From Dactylosporangium aurantiacum (GTDB taxonomy: Bacteria; Actinomycetota; Actinomycetes; Mycobacteriales; Micromonosporaceae), in contig NZ_JNYJ01000018.1 in the NCBI RefSeq assembly GCF_000716715.1, positions 69,344-133,343 on the forward strand: DNA of 64,000 nucleotides. Direction: 5' to 3'. Numbering within the stretch: the stretch's first letter is position 1; the number at the start of each line of letters is the position of its first letter. This document shows, in pieces, positions 1 through 8,306 of this stretch. Under the pieces are notes generated by a model. The model did not search any database, was not told the origin of the DNA, and was given only the letters and a program-made list of their open reading frames with translations. The translations under genes were made by a program, and so were the position numbers.

Positions 1-2
1 CG

Positions 3-917
3 GTCGTGCGGGCGGCCGCCATCGGCCCGCCACGCCCGGGAGCGACCGCGGAGATGTCCTTCGCGGGTGCCGAGGCCACGGTGGCGATCGGGGTTCGCCG
101 GCTCGGGCACAGCGCACGCTGGATCGGACGCCTCGGCGCCGATGCCTTCGGCGACATGATCGTGGCCGGGCTGCGGGCAGAAGGCGTCGGCACCGGCGCG
201 GTGGTCCGTGACCCGGACCGGCCGACCGGGCTGCTGGTACGGCACCGGCGCACCGCCGACCGCACGTCGGTGGCCTACTACCGGCACGGGGGCGCCGGTG
301 CCGCGCTCGGGCCGCAGGACCTGCCGGGCGATGCGGCGGGTGCCGGCCGCGTGCTGCACCTGTCCGGCATCACCCCGGCGCTCGGTGACGGGCCCGCCGA
401 GGTGGTCGACGACGCCCTCGCCGCCGCGCGCCGGACCGGGGCGCGCATCACGTTCGACGTGAACTTCCGGCGGAAGCTGTGGCCGGTCCAGCGGGCGCGG
501 CCGGTGCTGCGTCGGTGCGTCGCGGCGGCCGGCACCGTGTTCGCCGGGGCCGACGAAGCGGCGCTCGTGCTGGACCTGCCGGAGACGACGGACCCCGTCG
601 TGCTGGCCCGGCGGCTCGGCGAGCTGGGTCCGGACGAGGTCGTGCTGAAGCTCGGCGCGGCCGGCGCGCTCGTGCTCTGCGGCGGCACCGTCGTGCGGGC
701 GCCCGCCGTGCCGGTGACCGTGGCCGATCCGGTCGGCGCCGGGGACGGGTTCGTCGCCGGGTACCTGTCGGGGCTGCTCGACGGCCTGCCCGCGGCCGGG
801 CGTCTCGGCCGGGCGGTGACGTGCGGCGCGTTCGCCGTGTCGACGGTCGGCGACTGGGAGGGTCTGCCCACCCGGGCCGAGCTCGGCCTGCTCGACGGCG
901 CGGACGTGGTGCGGTGA
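3..917 (+). CDS. PfkB-family sugar kinase, 5' partial (2-keto-3-deoxygluconate/galactonate kinase-like)
   Basis: Ribokinase/PfkB-family kinase, probably phosphorylating a 2-keto-3-deoxy sugar acid in the cytoplasm. The reading frame is open to the window edge and the usual N-terminal beta strand with the sugar-binding start is missing, so the gene is cut by the window; the first in-window GTG at 6 is probably not the real start. The PfkB signature 2 is clear near the C-terminus: DPVGAGDGFVAGY, whose GAGD forms the anion hole and carries the catalytic Asp. A DVNFR motif in the middle fits KdgK-type kinases. The D-galactonate dehydratase at 7030 supports a role on 2-keto-3-deoxygalactonate (De Ley-Doudoroff pathway), but substrate choice is inference. 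It ends 20 bp from the convergent GntR gene. Confidence 0.85.
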   Translation, partial: VVRAAAIGPPRPGATAEMSFAGAEATVAIGVRRLGHSARWIGRLGADAFGDMIVAGLRAEGVGTGAVVRDPDRPTGLLVRHRRTADRTSVAYYRHGGAGAALGPQDLPGDAAGAGRVLHLSGITPALGDGPAEVVDDALAAARRTGARITFDVNFRRKLWPVQRARPVLRRCVAAAGTVFAGADEAALVLDLPETTDPVVLARRLGELGPDEVVLKLGAAGALVLCGGTVVRAPAVPVTVADPVGAGDGFVAGYLSGLLDGLPAAGRLGRAVTCGAFAVSTVGDWEGLPTRAELGLLDGADVVR

Positions 918-937
918 CTGCGCCGGCGGGGTGGGCG

Positions 938-1669
938 TCAGCCGATCCCGGCCGGCGCGGTCACGGCGCTGCCGACGGCCTTGGCCGCCTCGACGTCGTC
1001 GATCGAGCTCTCGATGAGCTCGCGCATGGCCGTCTCCGCGGCCTTGGGGCGTTGCCGGCGCACGGCGAGCAGCACCTCGGCATGCTTGTCGGCGGACTCG
1101 GTCGTCAGGACGTCGTGGACGAACTGGTCGCGCAGCCGCAGGCCCACCTCGATCGTTGCCGACATCTGCAGCAGCAGTTCGTTGTGGGTGGCGCGCAGCA
1201 GCGCGTCGTGAAAGGCGAGGTCGGCCTCGACGTGCTGGGCGGCGCGGTGCCCGGCCGCGGCGCGCATGGCGGCCAGGGCGTCCTCGAGGTCGGCCAGGTC
1301 CCGGTCGGTGCGGCGCAGCGCCGCCAGGCGTGCGGCGGCGGGCTCGACGGTCAGCCGGACCTCGCCGAGCTCGTCGAGGAACGTCGCGTCCACGCCGTCG
1401 GCGAACCGCCACCGCAGCACGTCGGAGTCCAGCAGTGCCCACTGCTCGCGTGGCGCGACGAACGTCCCGCGCCGTGGCCGCGCGCCGACGAGCCCTTTCG
1501 CCGCCAGGACCCGCAGCCCCTCCCGCACCACGGTGCGGGACACGCCGAAGTGCTTCTCGAGGGCGATCGGGTCGAGGTCGGCGTCCGGCGCCAGCTCACC
1601 GTTGACGATCGCCGCGCCCAACGCCGCGACGAGGCGCCCGTGCGCACCGCCCCTGCCGTAATCGACCAT
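938..1669 (-). CDS. FadR-subfamily GntR transcriptional regulator (FCD domain)
   Basis: A 243-residue regulator. Residues about 10-75 form the GntR winged helix (ALEKHFGVSRTVVREGLRVL, then the wing GARPRRGTFVAP). Residues about 90-225 form an all-helical FCD ligand domain with the metal-type residues typical of the family (D in the first helix, then FHDALLRATHN). It is transcribed divergently from the sugar transport and galactonate operon at 1861, which suggests it is that operon's local repressor; relatives such as DgoR respond to galactonate or 2-keto-3-deoxy acids. The ligand is inferred from context. The ATG at 1669 is the only good start before the DNA-binding domain. Confidence 0.9.
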   Translation of the reverse strand: MVDYGRGGAHGRLVAALGAAIVNGELAPDADLDPIALEKHFGVSRTVVREGLRVLAAKGLVGARPRRGTFVAPREQWALLDSDVLRWRFADGVDATFLDELGEVRLTVEPAAARLAALRRTDRDLADLEDALAAMRAAAGHRAAQHVEADLAFHDALLRATHNELLLQMSATIEVGLRLRDQFVHDVLTTESADKHAEVLLAVRRQRPKAAETAMRELIESSIDDVEAAKAVGSAVTAPAGIG

Positions 1670-1713
1670 GCCCGCATCATGCCACGAACTGGCCCGTGAG
1701 CGGGTATCGTCCG

Positions 1714-1786
1714 ACTAGTTAAAGCGCACTACTAAAAAAATAAGTCACACTATTTGTTGACAGCCTGTGTCGCGCGGGCGCATGAT
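1714..1786 (+). promoter_or_regulatory. Promoter and candidate GntR operator of the 1861-8175 operon
   Basis: A clear -35 box TTGACA (1757-1762) is followed after 18 bp by a -10-like CATGAT (1781-1786). Just upstream lies an unusually A/T-rich stretch (1733-1742) and two direct CACTA elements, at 1727-1731 and 1748-1752, spaced 21 bp apart (two helical turns). This layout suits binding by the divergent GntR protein. The operator assignment is inference from position. Confidence 0.5.
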
Positions 1787-1860
1787 TCCTGCACTTCCTC
1801 CCCGGCCGACACCCCACCTTCCCGGCCGGACGTGCATCGTTTGCCTGAAGGAGACCTCCG

Positions 1861-3186
1861 ATGAACGGACTTTCGCGCCGTGGCTTCCTGCGTGCCACCG
1901 CGCTTGCCGGTGGCGGCCTGCTCGCCGCGCCCCTGCTATCCGCCTGCAGCGACGACGGCGGCGACGCCGTGCAGTCCGGGGCGGTCAAAATCGATTTCTG
2001 GACCCACGACCCGGGCTATGAGAAGACGTTCACCCAGACGGCCAAGGAGCTCACCGACGGCGCCGCCGGTTCGAAGTTCGACTACACGCTCAACGTCACC
2101 AAGGGCGAAAGCGACGCCCTGGTCACCCGCCTGATCTCCCAGGGCGCCGCAGGCTCCGGCACACCGGACCTGATCGGCATCGTGATCAGCGTGTTCCCGC
2201 GGCTGATGGCCGGCGGCATCGCCAAACAGCTCCTCGTGCCGCTCGACGACCTCATCGCCCCGGTCAAGGACGACCTGCTGCGCACCGCCCCGTACGCCTA
2301 CGACGGCAAGGTCTACGCGCTGGAGTCCGACACCTGCGTGAGCGTGCTGTACTACCGCGAGGACGAGTTCACCAAGAACGGCATCCCTGCCGACGTCGCC
2401 ACCTGGGAGGACCTCGCCACGATCGGGGCGAGCCTGCACGCGCGCACCGGGCAGTCCCTCGGCGTCGTCGCGACCGGTGACAACGGCTCCATCACCAACC
2501 AGTACCTGCAGTTCCTGCTGCAGCGCGGCGGTGGGTTCTTCAACGACAAGGGCGAGCTGCTCCTGGACAGTCCCGAGGCGGTGCAGACGATCGAGTTCAT
2601 GGCGAAGGGGCTGCAGTCCGGGTTCCTGCTCGGCGTGCCCGACCCGTACGGCGCGCCGAACACGGCCGCGCTGAAGGAGGGCAAGCTCATCGCCATCGCG
2701 ATGCCCAACTGGTACAACGTGTACGGCCTGCAGGCGAACGTGCCCGACCAGAAGGGCAAGTGGAAGATGCGGGCGCTGCCGAAGTTCCAGGCCGGCGGCC
2801 ACATCGGCTCGTCGCTCGGCGGCACCGGCTTCGCCGTGGTGAAGAACAAGCCCAGCACGACCGCCGCGACCGAGCTGCTGCGCTACACGTACCTGACCAG
2901 GGAGGGGCAGCTGGCCCGGTTCAAGGCCGGCGGGTTCCTGCCCACCCTGAAGAGCCTGTACACCGACCAGGACTTCCTCGGCTACGAGGACCCCTACCTC
3001 GGCCAGAAGGCCTTCGACGTCTACACCCCCGCGGCGAAGGACCTGCCGACCTTCTACCAGAACGAGAACCTCAACCTGCTGACCGACACCTTCGGCGGGC
3101 CGCTGCTGGAGGCGCTGCGCGGCAAGAAGAGCCCGGGCGACGCGATCAAGGAGACCGTCGAGGCCTACAAGAAGAAGGCGAAGTAG
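1861..3186 (+). CDS. ABC sugar transporter substrate-binding lipoprotein
   Basis: Family 1 extracellular solute-binding protein (MalE/UgpB type), 441 residues, the capture component of a carbohydrate importer. The N-terminus shows a twin-arginine-like motif SRRGFLRA followed by a hydrophobic stretch and a lipobox LLSAC (Cys about residue 29), so it is probably Tat-exported and lipid-anchored. A good ribosome binding site (GAAGGAG) lies about 7 bp before the ATG. The two permease genes follow directly. The neighbouring DgoD and cellulase-like enzyme suggest a galactose-containing oligosaccharide or sugar acid as ligand, which is inference. Confidence 0.92.
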   Translation: MNGLSRRGFLRATALAGGGLLAAPLLSACSDDGGDAVQSGAVKIDFWTHDPGYEKTFTQTAKELTDGAAGSKFDYTLNVTKGESDALVTRLISQGAAGSGTPDLIGIVISVFPRLMAGGIAKQLLVPLDDLIAPVKDDLLRTAPYAYDGKVYALESDTCVSVLYYREDEFTKNGIPADVATWEDLATIGASLHARTGQSLGVVATGDNGSITNQYLQFLLQRGGGFFNDKGELLLDSPEAVQTIEFMAKGLQSGFLLGVPDPYGAPNTAALKEGKLIAIAMPNWYNVYGLQANVPDQKGKWKMRALPKFQAGGHIGSSLGGTGFAVVKNKPSTTAATELLRYTYLTREGQLARFKAGGFLPTLKSLYTDQDFLGYEDPYLGQKAFDVYTPAAKDLPTFYQNENLNLLTDTFGGPLLEALRGKKSPGDAIKETVEAYKKKAK

Positions 3187-3189
3187 GCG

Positions 3190-4119
3190 ATGGCCGCGGT
3201 CCTGGAAACGCAGACGGCCGGTGCCGGTCCGGGCGCTGCCCGGTCCCGGGCGGCGCGGCACGGCTGGGTGCCGTACGCGTTCATCTCACCGTTCTACCTG
3301 CTGTACGGACTGTTCCTCATCGTTCCCATCGGTGTCGGGGTGTACCTGAGCTTCACCGAGTGGGCCGGGCTGGGCACGCCGCTGTGGGTGGGCACGCAGA
3401 ACTACCGTGAGCTGTTCGCCGACGACAGTTTCCGCACCGCGGTCGTCAACACCGCGATCTACGTCGTGTTCGCCGTGCTGATCGTGGTGCCGGCCGCGCT
3501 GCTCATCGCCCAAGCGCTCAACACCCGCGGGCTGCGCGGCCGGGACCTGTTCCGGCTGACCTTCTTCACGCCGGTCGTGCTGTCCCCGATCATCATCGCG
3601 CTGGTCTTCACGCTGTTCTACGACCGGGAGTACGGGCTGCTCAACGCCGCCCTGCGCGGCTTCTTCGGCACCGGCGGCGTCGACTGGCTCGGCGACCCGA
3701 CCTGGGCGAAGGTCAGCGTGATGCTGCTGGTGCTGTGGCGGTGGACCGGCTACCTGACCATCTTCTTCCTCGCCGGGCTGCAGAACGTGCCCAAGGAGCT
3801 GTACGAGGCGGCGCGGCTGGACGGCGCGGGGGCGCTGCGCACCTTCTTCAACATCACCGTCCCGATGCTCAAGCCGGTCACCGCGTTCGTCGCCGTCACC
3901 GTCATCGTCGGCACCGCCCAGATCATGGAGGAGCCGTACCTGCTCACCAAAGGCGGCCCCGGCGAGGCGACGCTGCCGGTGGCGATGTTCATCTACCGGG
4001 AGGCGTTCATGCGTCAGCACCTCGGCTACGCCGCGGCCGCCGGCGTGGTCATGTTCGCGATCGTCTTCGCGATCGGCCGGACCGCGACCGCGGTGTTCGG
4101 CGTCGGGCGGCAGCGATGA
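3190..4119 (+). CDS. ABC sugar transporter permease (MalF type)
   Basis: Inner membrane permease of 309 residues with about six transmembrane helices. The binding-protein-dependent transport signature (EAA loop) is visible as YEAARLDGAGALRTFFNITVP, the site where the cytoplasmic ATPase docks. It starts 3 bp after the binding-protein stop and overlaps the next permease by ATGA, so the three genes are co-translated. No ATPase gene is nearby. Confidence 0.92.
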   Translation: MAAVLETQTAGAGPGAARSRAARHGWVPYAFISPFYLLYGLFLIVPIGVGVYLSFTEWAGLGTPLWVGTQNYRELFADDSFRTAVVNTAIYVVFAVLIVVPAALLIAQALNTRGLRGRDLFRLTFFTPVVLSPIIIALVFTLFYDREYGLLNAALRGFFGTGGVDWLGDPTWAKVSVMLLVLWRWTGYLTIFFLAGLQNVPKELYEAARLDGAGALRTFFNITVPMLKPVTAFVAVTVIVGTAQIMEEPYLLTKGGPGEATLPVAMFIYREAFMRQHLGYAAAAGVVMFAIVFAIGRTATAVFGVGRQR

Positions 4120-5021
4120 GCGCCCCGGCGCGCCAGGCAGCCGTCGAGCCGGCGACAGCAACGGCGCAGAGGCCCGAGCCGCCCGTCCGTCGTGGGCGCC
4201 GGCTCCGGGCGGGCCGGTGGCTGCTGTATGCCTTCCTCGGCTCGCTGGTCGTCGTGTTTGTCCTGCCCATGCTGTGGGCGCTGGCCTCGTCGTTCAAACC
4301 CCGCGGCGACATCTTCGGCTACCCGCCGTCATTGGTCCCCGACCCGTTCACCCTGGACAACTACACCCGGATGCTGGACGCCCAGCCGTTCTGGTCGTGG
4401 TTCGCGATCAGCACCGTCGTCGCGGTGGTCTCCACCGCGGTCGCCGTGTTCGTCTGCTCCCTCGCCGGGTTCGCGTTCGCCAAGTACCGCTTCCGCGGCA
4501 AGAACGTGCTGTTCAACATCATGTTCAGCTCGCTGACCGTCCCGTTCGCGGTCATCGTGGTGCCGCTGTTCGTCATGCTCGTGAAGACCGGCCTGAACAA
4601 CCCGTGGTTCGCGCTCATCGTGCCGTGGCTGGCGCCGGCCTTCGGTATCTTCATGATGCGCCAGTACGTGGAGCAGTCCGTGCCCGATGAGATCCTCGAG
4701 TCCGCGAGGGTCGACGGCGCGTCGGAGTTCAGGCTGTTCCTGCGGATCGTCATGCCGCTGCTGCGCCCCGCGCTCGGGGCGCTCGCGGTGTGGAGCTTCC
4801 TCAGCACCTACAACAGCTTCTTCTGGCCGCTCATCGTCGTCGGCAACGACGAGCAGTACACGCTGCCGCTGGGCATCCAGTCCATCTATGCCGCCGAGGC
4901 GAGGCAGGTCGACCTCGTCCTGGCCGCGTCGGTCCTGGCCGCGATCCCCAGCCTGCTGCTGTTCACCGCCTTGCGTAAGCAACTCCTCGAAGGGCTCACC
5001 GCCGGTGCCGTCAAACACTGA
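4116..5021 (+). CDS. ABC sugar transporter permease (MalG type)
   Basis: Second membrane subunit, 301 residues, about six transmembrane helices and an EAA loop beginning ESARVDGASEFRLFLRIVMP. The ATG at 4116 overlaps the stop of the upstream permease (ATGA), which decides the start although the frame is open further upstream. The C-terminus ends in the family-typical LLEGLTAGAVKH. Confidence 0.92.
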   Translation: MSAPARQAAVEPATATAQRPEPPVRRGRRLRAGRWLLYAFLGSLVVVFVLPMLWALASSFKPRGDIFGYPPSLVPDPFTLDNYTRMLDAQPFWSWFAISTVVAVVSTAVAVFVCSLAGFAFAKYRFRGKNVLFNIMFSSLTVPFAVIVVPLFVMLVKTGLNNPWFALIVPWLAPAFGIFMMRQYVEQSVPDEILESARVDGASEFRLFLRIVMPLLRPALGALAVWSFLSTYNSFFWPLIVVGNDEQYTLPLGIQSIYAAEARQVDLVLAASVLAAIPSLLLFTALRKQLLEGLTAGAVKH

Positions 5022-6255
5022 CAAGCTCACCATCACTCTGTGGGACTTCACCTGGTACACCCGTACCGGACCCGGCGAGCCCTTCGCCGACCTCGACGCG
5101 GCGTTCGCGCAGGCCGTCGAGCGCGGTTACAACACCGTCCGCGTCTGCGCCATGCCGTTCCTGCTGTTCCGCTCCGGCCTCGACACCACCGCCCTGACCT
5201 TCACCGGCCTCGGCGGCGGGTACGCCCAGCGCACCCGCTGGTACGACGTGCCGGGCGAGGCGACGATCGACGGACGGGCGCACCTGCTCGCCCTGTTCAC
5301 CGCCGCCGCCCGGCACGGCTGCCGGATCATCGTCTCCAGTTGGGAGTACCAGCAGAGCCCGGCGTTCCTGTCCGTGCCCGACTGGCACCACGCGCTGTCC
5401 TCGGTCCCACCCGCCGACCGGGCCGACGTGCTCGCCGACGCGCACGCCGACCTTGTCGACCACGTCACCGCACACGGCCTGGCCGGCCAGCTCGCGTTCG
5501 TGGAACTGCACAACGAGGTCCAGTTCGGCAGGCTCGCCGACGTCGGCTCACCCGGCGAGGATCCGCTGCAGGCGCTGCAGCCGTACCTCACCGCGGCGAT
5601 CGACCGGTTCAAGCGCCGGCACCCCGAGGTGCCGGTGACCGTGAACGTCGCCCGGGTGCCTGTCGGGTCGATGCGCTTCCTGCCGGCCAACGCCGACGTG
5701 GCGGTGTTCCACCCATATCTCAACGGCGTCCTCGAGGAGCTGCACGACGCCTTCGCCCTGCGCAGCCCCGACCGGCCGTTCCCGCAGGGTCTCGCCCGCC
5801 GGGAGCTGCTGCGCGACGGTGCGCCGGACCTCGACGCGTGGTGGCCGCCGGACGCCGACCGGTGGCGCCTGGACGCCACCGTCGTTGGGCACCGGGAGGT
5901 CTACGTCCACGACTGGTGCGACCCGGCCAAGTGGGACCGCTGGCTGTACGACCGCTACGCCGTCCACCGGCACGCGATGCGCCAGAAGCTCGAGCTGTGG
6001 ATCACGGCCGCCGCCGACTGGGCCGCCGCGAACGACATCCCCCTGGTCCTCGGCGAAGGCTGGGTCGGCTACACCCCGCTGCACGGCACCTTCGAGGAGG
6101 GCCCGGTCGGTGCTCAGTTCTGTCGCGAAGCGGTCGGACTGGCGTCCCAGGTGGGCGCATGGGGCACGGTGGTGTGCTCCAACGCCGCCCCGCACCATCC
6201 GATGTGGCACGACGTCGCCCTGCAGGTCGAACTGAACCGGGAGTTCGCCGGATGA
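5005..6255 (+). CDS. Cellulase-like (clan GH-A) glycoside hydrolase, cytoplasmic
   Basis: TIM-barrel protein of 416 residues resembling the sugar-binding cellulase-like family (PF12876). The clan A pattern is visible: LHNEVQFG with the Asn-Glu acid/base pair at about residues 170-171, and VLGEGWVG with the candidate nucleophile Glu near residue 351. There is no signal peptide, so it should act on imported oligosaccharides. The GTG at 5005 lies 15 bases inside the end of the permease gene and has GAAGG about 11 bp upstream; the frame is open further upstream but that part is a shadow of the permease. The next gene overlaps by ATGA. Exact substrate is not recognisable. Confidence 0.75.
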   Translation: MPSNTDKLTITLWDFTWYTRTGPGEPFADLDAAFAQAVERGYNTVRVCAMPFLLFRSGLDTTALTFTGLGGGYAQRTRWYDVPGEATIDGRAHLLALFTAAARHGCRIIVSSWEYQQSPAFLSVPDWHHALSSVPPADRADVLADAHADLVDHVTAHGLAGQLAFVELHNEVQFGRLADVGSPGEDPLQALQPYLTAAIDRFKRRHPEVPVTVNVARVPVGSMRFLPANADVAVFHPYLNGVLEELHDAFALRSPDRPFPQGLARRELLRDGAPDLDAWWPPDADRWRLDATVVGHREVYVHDWCDPAKWDRWLYDRYAVHRHAMRQKLELWITAAADWAAANDIPLVLGEGWVGYTPLHGTFEEGPVGAQFCREAVGLASQVGAWGTVVCSNAAPHHPMWHDVALQVELNREFAG

Positions 6256-7001
6256 ACACCGAACGGTTCAACGGCCGGGTCGTCCTCGTGACCGGCGCCG
6301 CATCCGGCATCGGTGCCGAGGCGGCGGCCCGGTTCGCCGCCGAAGGCGCCGACGTCGTGCTGCTGGACATCGACGACGACCGCGGCAACGCCGTCGCCCA
6401 CGAGACCGGCGGGCGGTACCTGCACTGCGACGTCGCCGCCGCCGCCGACTGGGACACCGTCGCCACCAGCGTGCACGAGCAGTACGGCCGGGTCGACGTC
6501 GTGTTCTCCAACGGGCCCGGCAGGATCGTGCGGACCGTCGCCGTGCACGAGCTGACCGAGGACGAGTGGGACCGGCAGATCGCCGTCACGCTCAAGGCCG
6601 CGTACCTGGCGGCCCGCACGTTCTGCCCCTCGCTCGGCCGGACCCAAGGCTCGTTGATCTTCACCTCGTCCGTGCACGCCGGGATCGGGGTGCGAGGCTG
6701 CGCTGCCTACGCGGCGGCCAAGGGTGGCCTGCTCGCACTGACGCGGCAACTCGCCGTCGAGTACGCGCCGGCCGTGCGGGTCAACGCGGTCGTCCCCGGA
6801 CCGGTCCGCACCCCGGCCTGGGACGGCATCGACAGCGCCGGCGTGGCCGCCACCATCGCCGAGACCCCGGCGGGACGCCTGGGCGATCCGGCCGACATCG
6901 CCGCTGCGGTCGCCTATCTCGCCTCCCCGGACGCCAGCTTCGTCACCGGCTCGACCCTCACCGTCGACGGCGGCTGGACGATCTCCACCACCTCCTCCTG
7001 A
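6252..7001 (+). CDS. SDR-family oxidoreductase
   Basis: Classical short-chain dehydrogenase of 249 residues. The NAD-binding motif TGAASGIG is at residues 14-21, followed by the acidic LDID (residues 38-41) that favours NAD over NADP. Ser (FTSSVHAG), Tyr153 and Lys157 (YAAAK) complete the catalytic set. The usual NNAG structural motif is replaced by SNGPG at residues 86-90, which is unusual. In an operon with D-galactonate dehydratase it may oxidise an aldose to the aldonolactone; this is inference. ATG overlaps the upstream stop. Confidence 0.85.
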   Translation: MNTERFNGRVVLVTGAASGIGAEAAARFAAEGADVVLLDIDDDRGNAVAHETGGRYLHCDVAAAADWDTVATSVHEQYGRVDVVFSNGPGRIVRTVAVHELTEDEWDRQIAVTLKAAYLAARTFCPSLGRTQGSLIFTSSVHAGIGVRGCAAYAAAKGGLLALTRQLAVEYAPAVRVNAVVPGPVRTPAWDGIDSAGVAATIAETPAGRLGDPADIAAAVAYLASPDASFVTGSTLTVDGGWTISTTSS

Positions 7002-7029
7002 GCTCCTGACACCGCAAGGGTGACTGCAC

Positions 7030-8175
7030 ATGAAGATCGTCTCGATGGACACCTTTCTCGTCCCGCCACGCTGGCTGTTCCTTCGCGTGCGGACGGACGA
7101 AGGCATCACCGGATGGGGCGAACCGGTCGTCGAGGGCCGGGCCGAGACGGTGCGGGCAGCGGTGGCGGAGCTCAGCGACTACCTCATCGGCGAGGACCCG
7201 CTGCGCATCGAGCACCACTGGCAGGTACTCACGAAAGGCGGCTTCTACCGGGGCGGGCCGGTGCTGTCCAGCGCCGTCGCCGGCATCGACCAGGCGCTGT
7301 GGGACATCGCCGGCAAGACGTACGGACGGCCGGTGCACGCGCTGCTCGGCGGACACGTCCGGGACCGGGTCCGGATGTACGCGTGGATCGGCGGTGACCG
7401 ACCCGCCGACGTCGCCGCCCTCGCGCGGGAACAGATCGACGCCGGGTTCACCGCGGTGAAGATGAACGGCTCAGGGGAGCTCACGCACATCGACACCCCA
7501 CGCCGCACCGGCGAGGTCGTCGAACGCGTCGCGGCCGTCCGGGACGCGATCGGCCCGGACAACGACCTCGTCGTGGACTTCCACGGCCGGGTCTCGACCG
7601 CCATGGCCCGCCGGCTGCTGCCGCTGCTCGAGCCGTACCTGCCGCTGTTCATCGAGGAGGCCGTCCTGCCCGAACACACGGCCCACCTCGCCGCGCTCGC
7701 CGCCGCTACCGCGATCCCCCTGGCCGCGGGGGAGCGGCTGTACTCGCGAGGGGACTTCCGGACGCTGCTCGCCAGCGGCGCCGCCGTCGCCCAGCCGGAC
7801 GTGTCGCACGCCGGCGGGATCTCCGAGGTGCGGCGCATCGCCGCGATGGCCGAGAGCCATGACGTGAGCATGGCCCCGCACTGCCCACTCGGGCCGATCG
7901 CGCTCGCGGCCAGCCTGCAGCTGGCGTTCGCCATCCCGAACTTCCTCATCCAGGAACAGAGCGTGGGCATCCACTACAACATCGGCAACGACGTGCTCGA
8001 CTACCTCGTCGACCCGGCACCGCTGCGGTTCCGTCACGGCCACGCCGAACTCGGCAACGCCCCGGGCCTCGGCATCGAGGTCGACGAGCAAGCGGTGCTC
8101 CGCGCCGCCGAGGTCGGCCACCGCTGGCGCAACCCGATCTGGCACCACGCCGACGGCTCCCTCGCCGAGTGGTGA
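7030..8175 (+). CDS. dgoD: D-galactonate dehydratase (enolase superfamily)
   Basis: Dehydrates D-galactonate to 2-keto-3-deoxygalactonate in the cytoplasm. The 381-residue protein is collinear with known DgoD proteins over its full length, judged from memory: GWGEPVVEGRA and DYLIGEDPLRIE near the start, FYRGGPVLSSA, then the metal ligands in DFHGRVS, IEEAVLP and AGERLYSR, the Asp of QPDVSHAGG and the catalytic His in APHCPLGP, ending in a DgoD-like RNPIWHHADGSLAEW. The upstream kinase (1-917) would take the next pathway step. A 2-keto-3-deoxy-6-phosphogalactonate aldolase is not in the window. Confidence 0.93.
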   Translation: MKIVSMDTFLVPPRWLFLRVRTDEGITGWGEPVVEGRAETVRAAVAELSDYLIGEDPLRIEHHWQVLTKGGFYRGGPVLSSAVAGIDQALWDIAGKTYGRPVHALLGGHVRDRVRMYAWIGGDRPADVAALAREQIDAGFTAVKMNGSGELTHIDTPRRTGEVVERVAAVRDAIGPDNDLVVDFHGRVSTAMARRLLPLLEPYLPLFIEEAVLPEHTAHLAALAAATAIPLAAGERLYSRGDFRTLLASGAAVAQPDVSHAGGISEVRRIAAMAESHDVSMAPHCPLGPIALAASLQLAFAIPNFLIQEQSVGIHYNIGNDVLDYLVDPAPLRFRHGHAELGNAPGLGIEVDEQAVLRAAEVGHRWRNPIWHHADGSLAEW

Positions 8176-8306
8176 CCACCATGGGCCGGCGGACACTCCG
8201 TTGCCCGCCGGAGGGCCACGGCAGCGTCCCGCGGAGGCTGGCGCCACGTCGCCGCCCGCCTGCGGTGGCGGCGGTCATGGCCGCTTACCGGTGGCGGGCT
8301 GGCAGA

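Noticed and set aside
479..1699. 406-codon plus-strand frame
   Set aside because: Runs through the kinase in another frame and antisense to the GntR gene; Arg/Ala/Gly-rich shadow.
1936..3261. 441-codon open frame on the minus strand
   Set aside because: Mirror of the substrate-binding protein; no recognisable domain.
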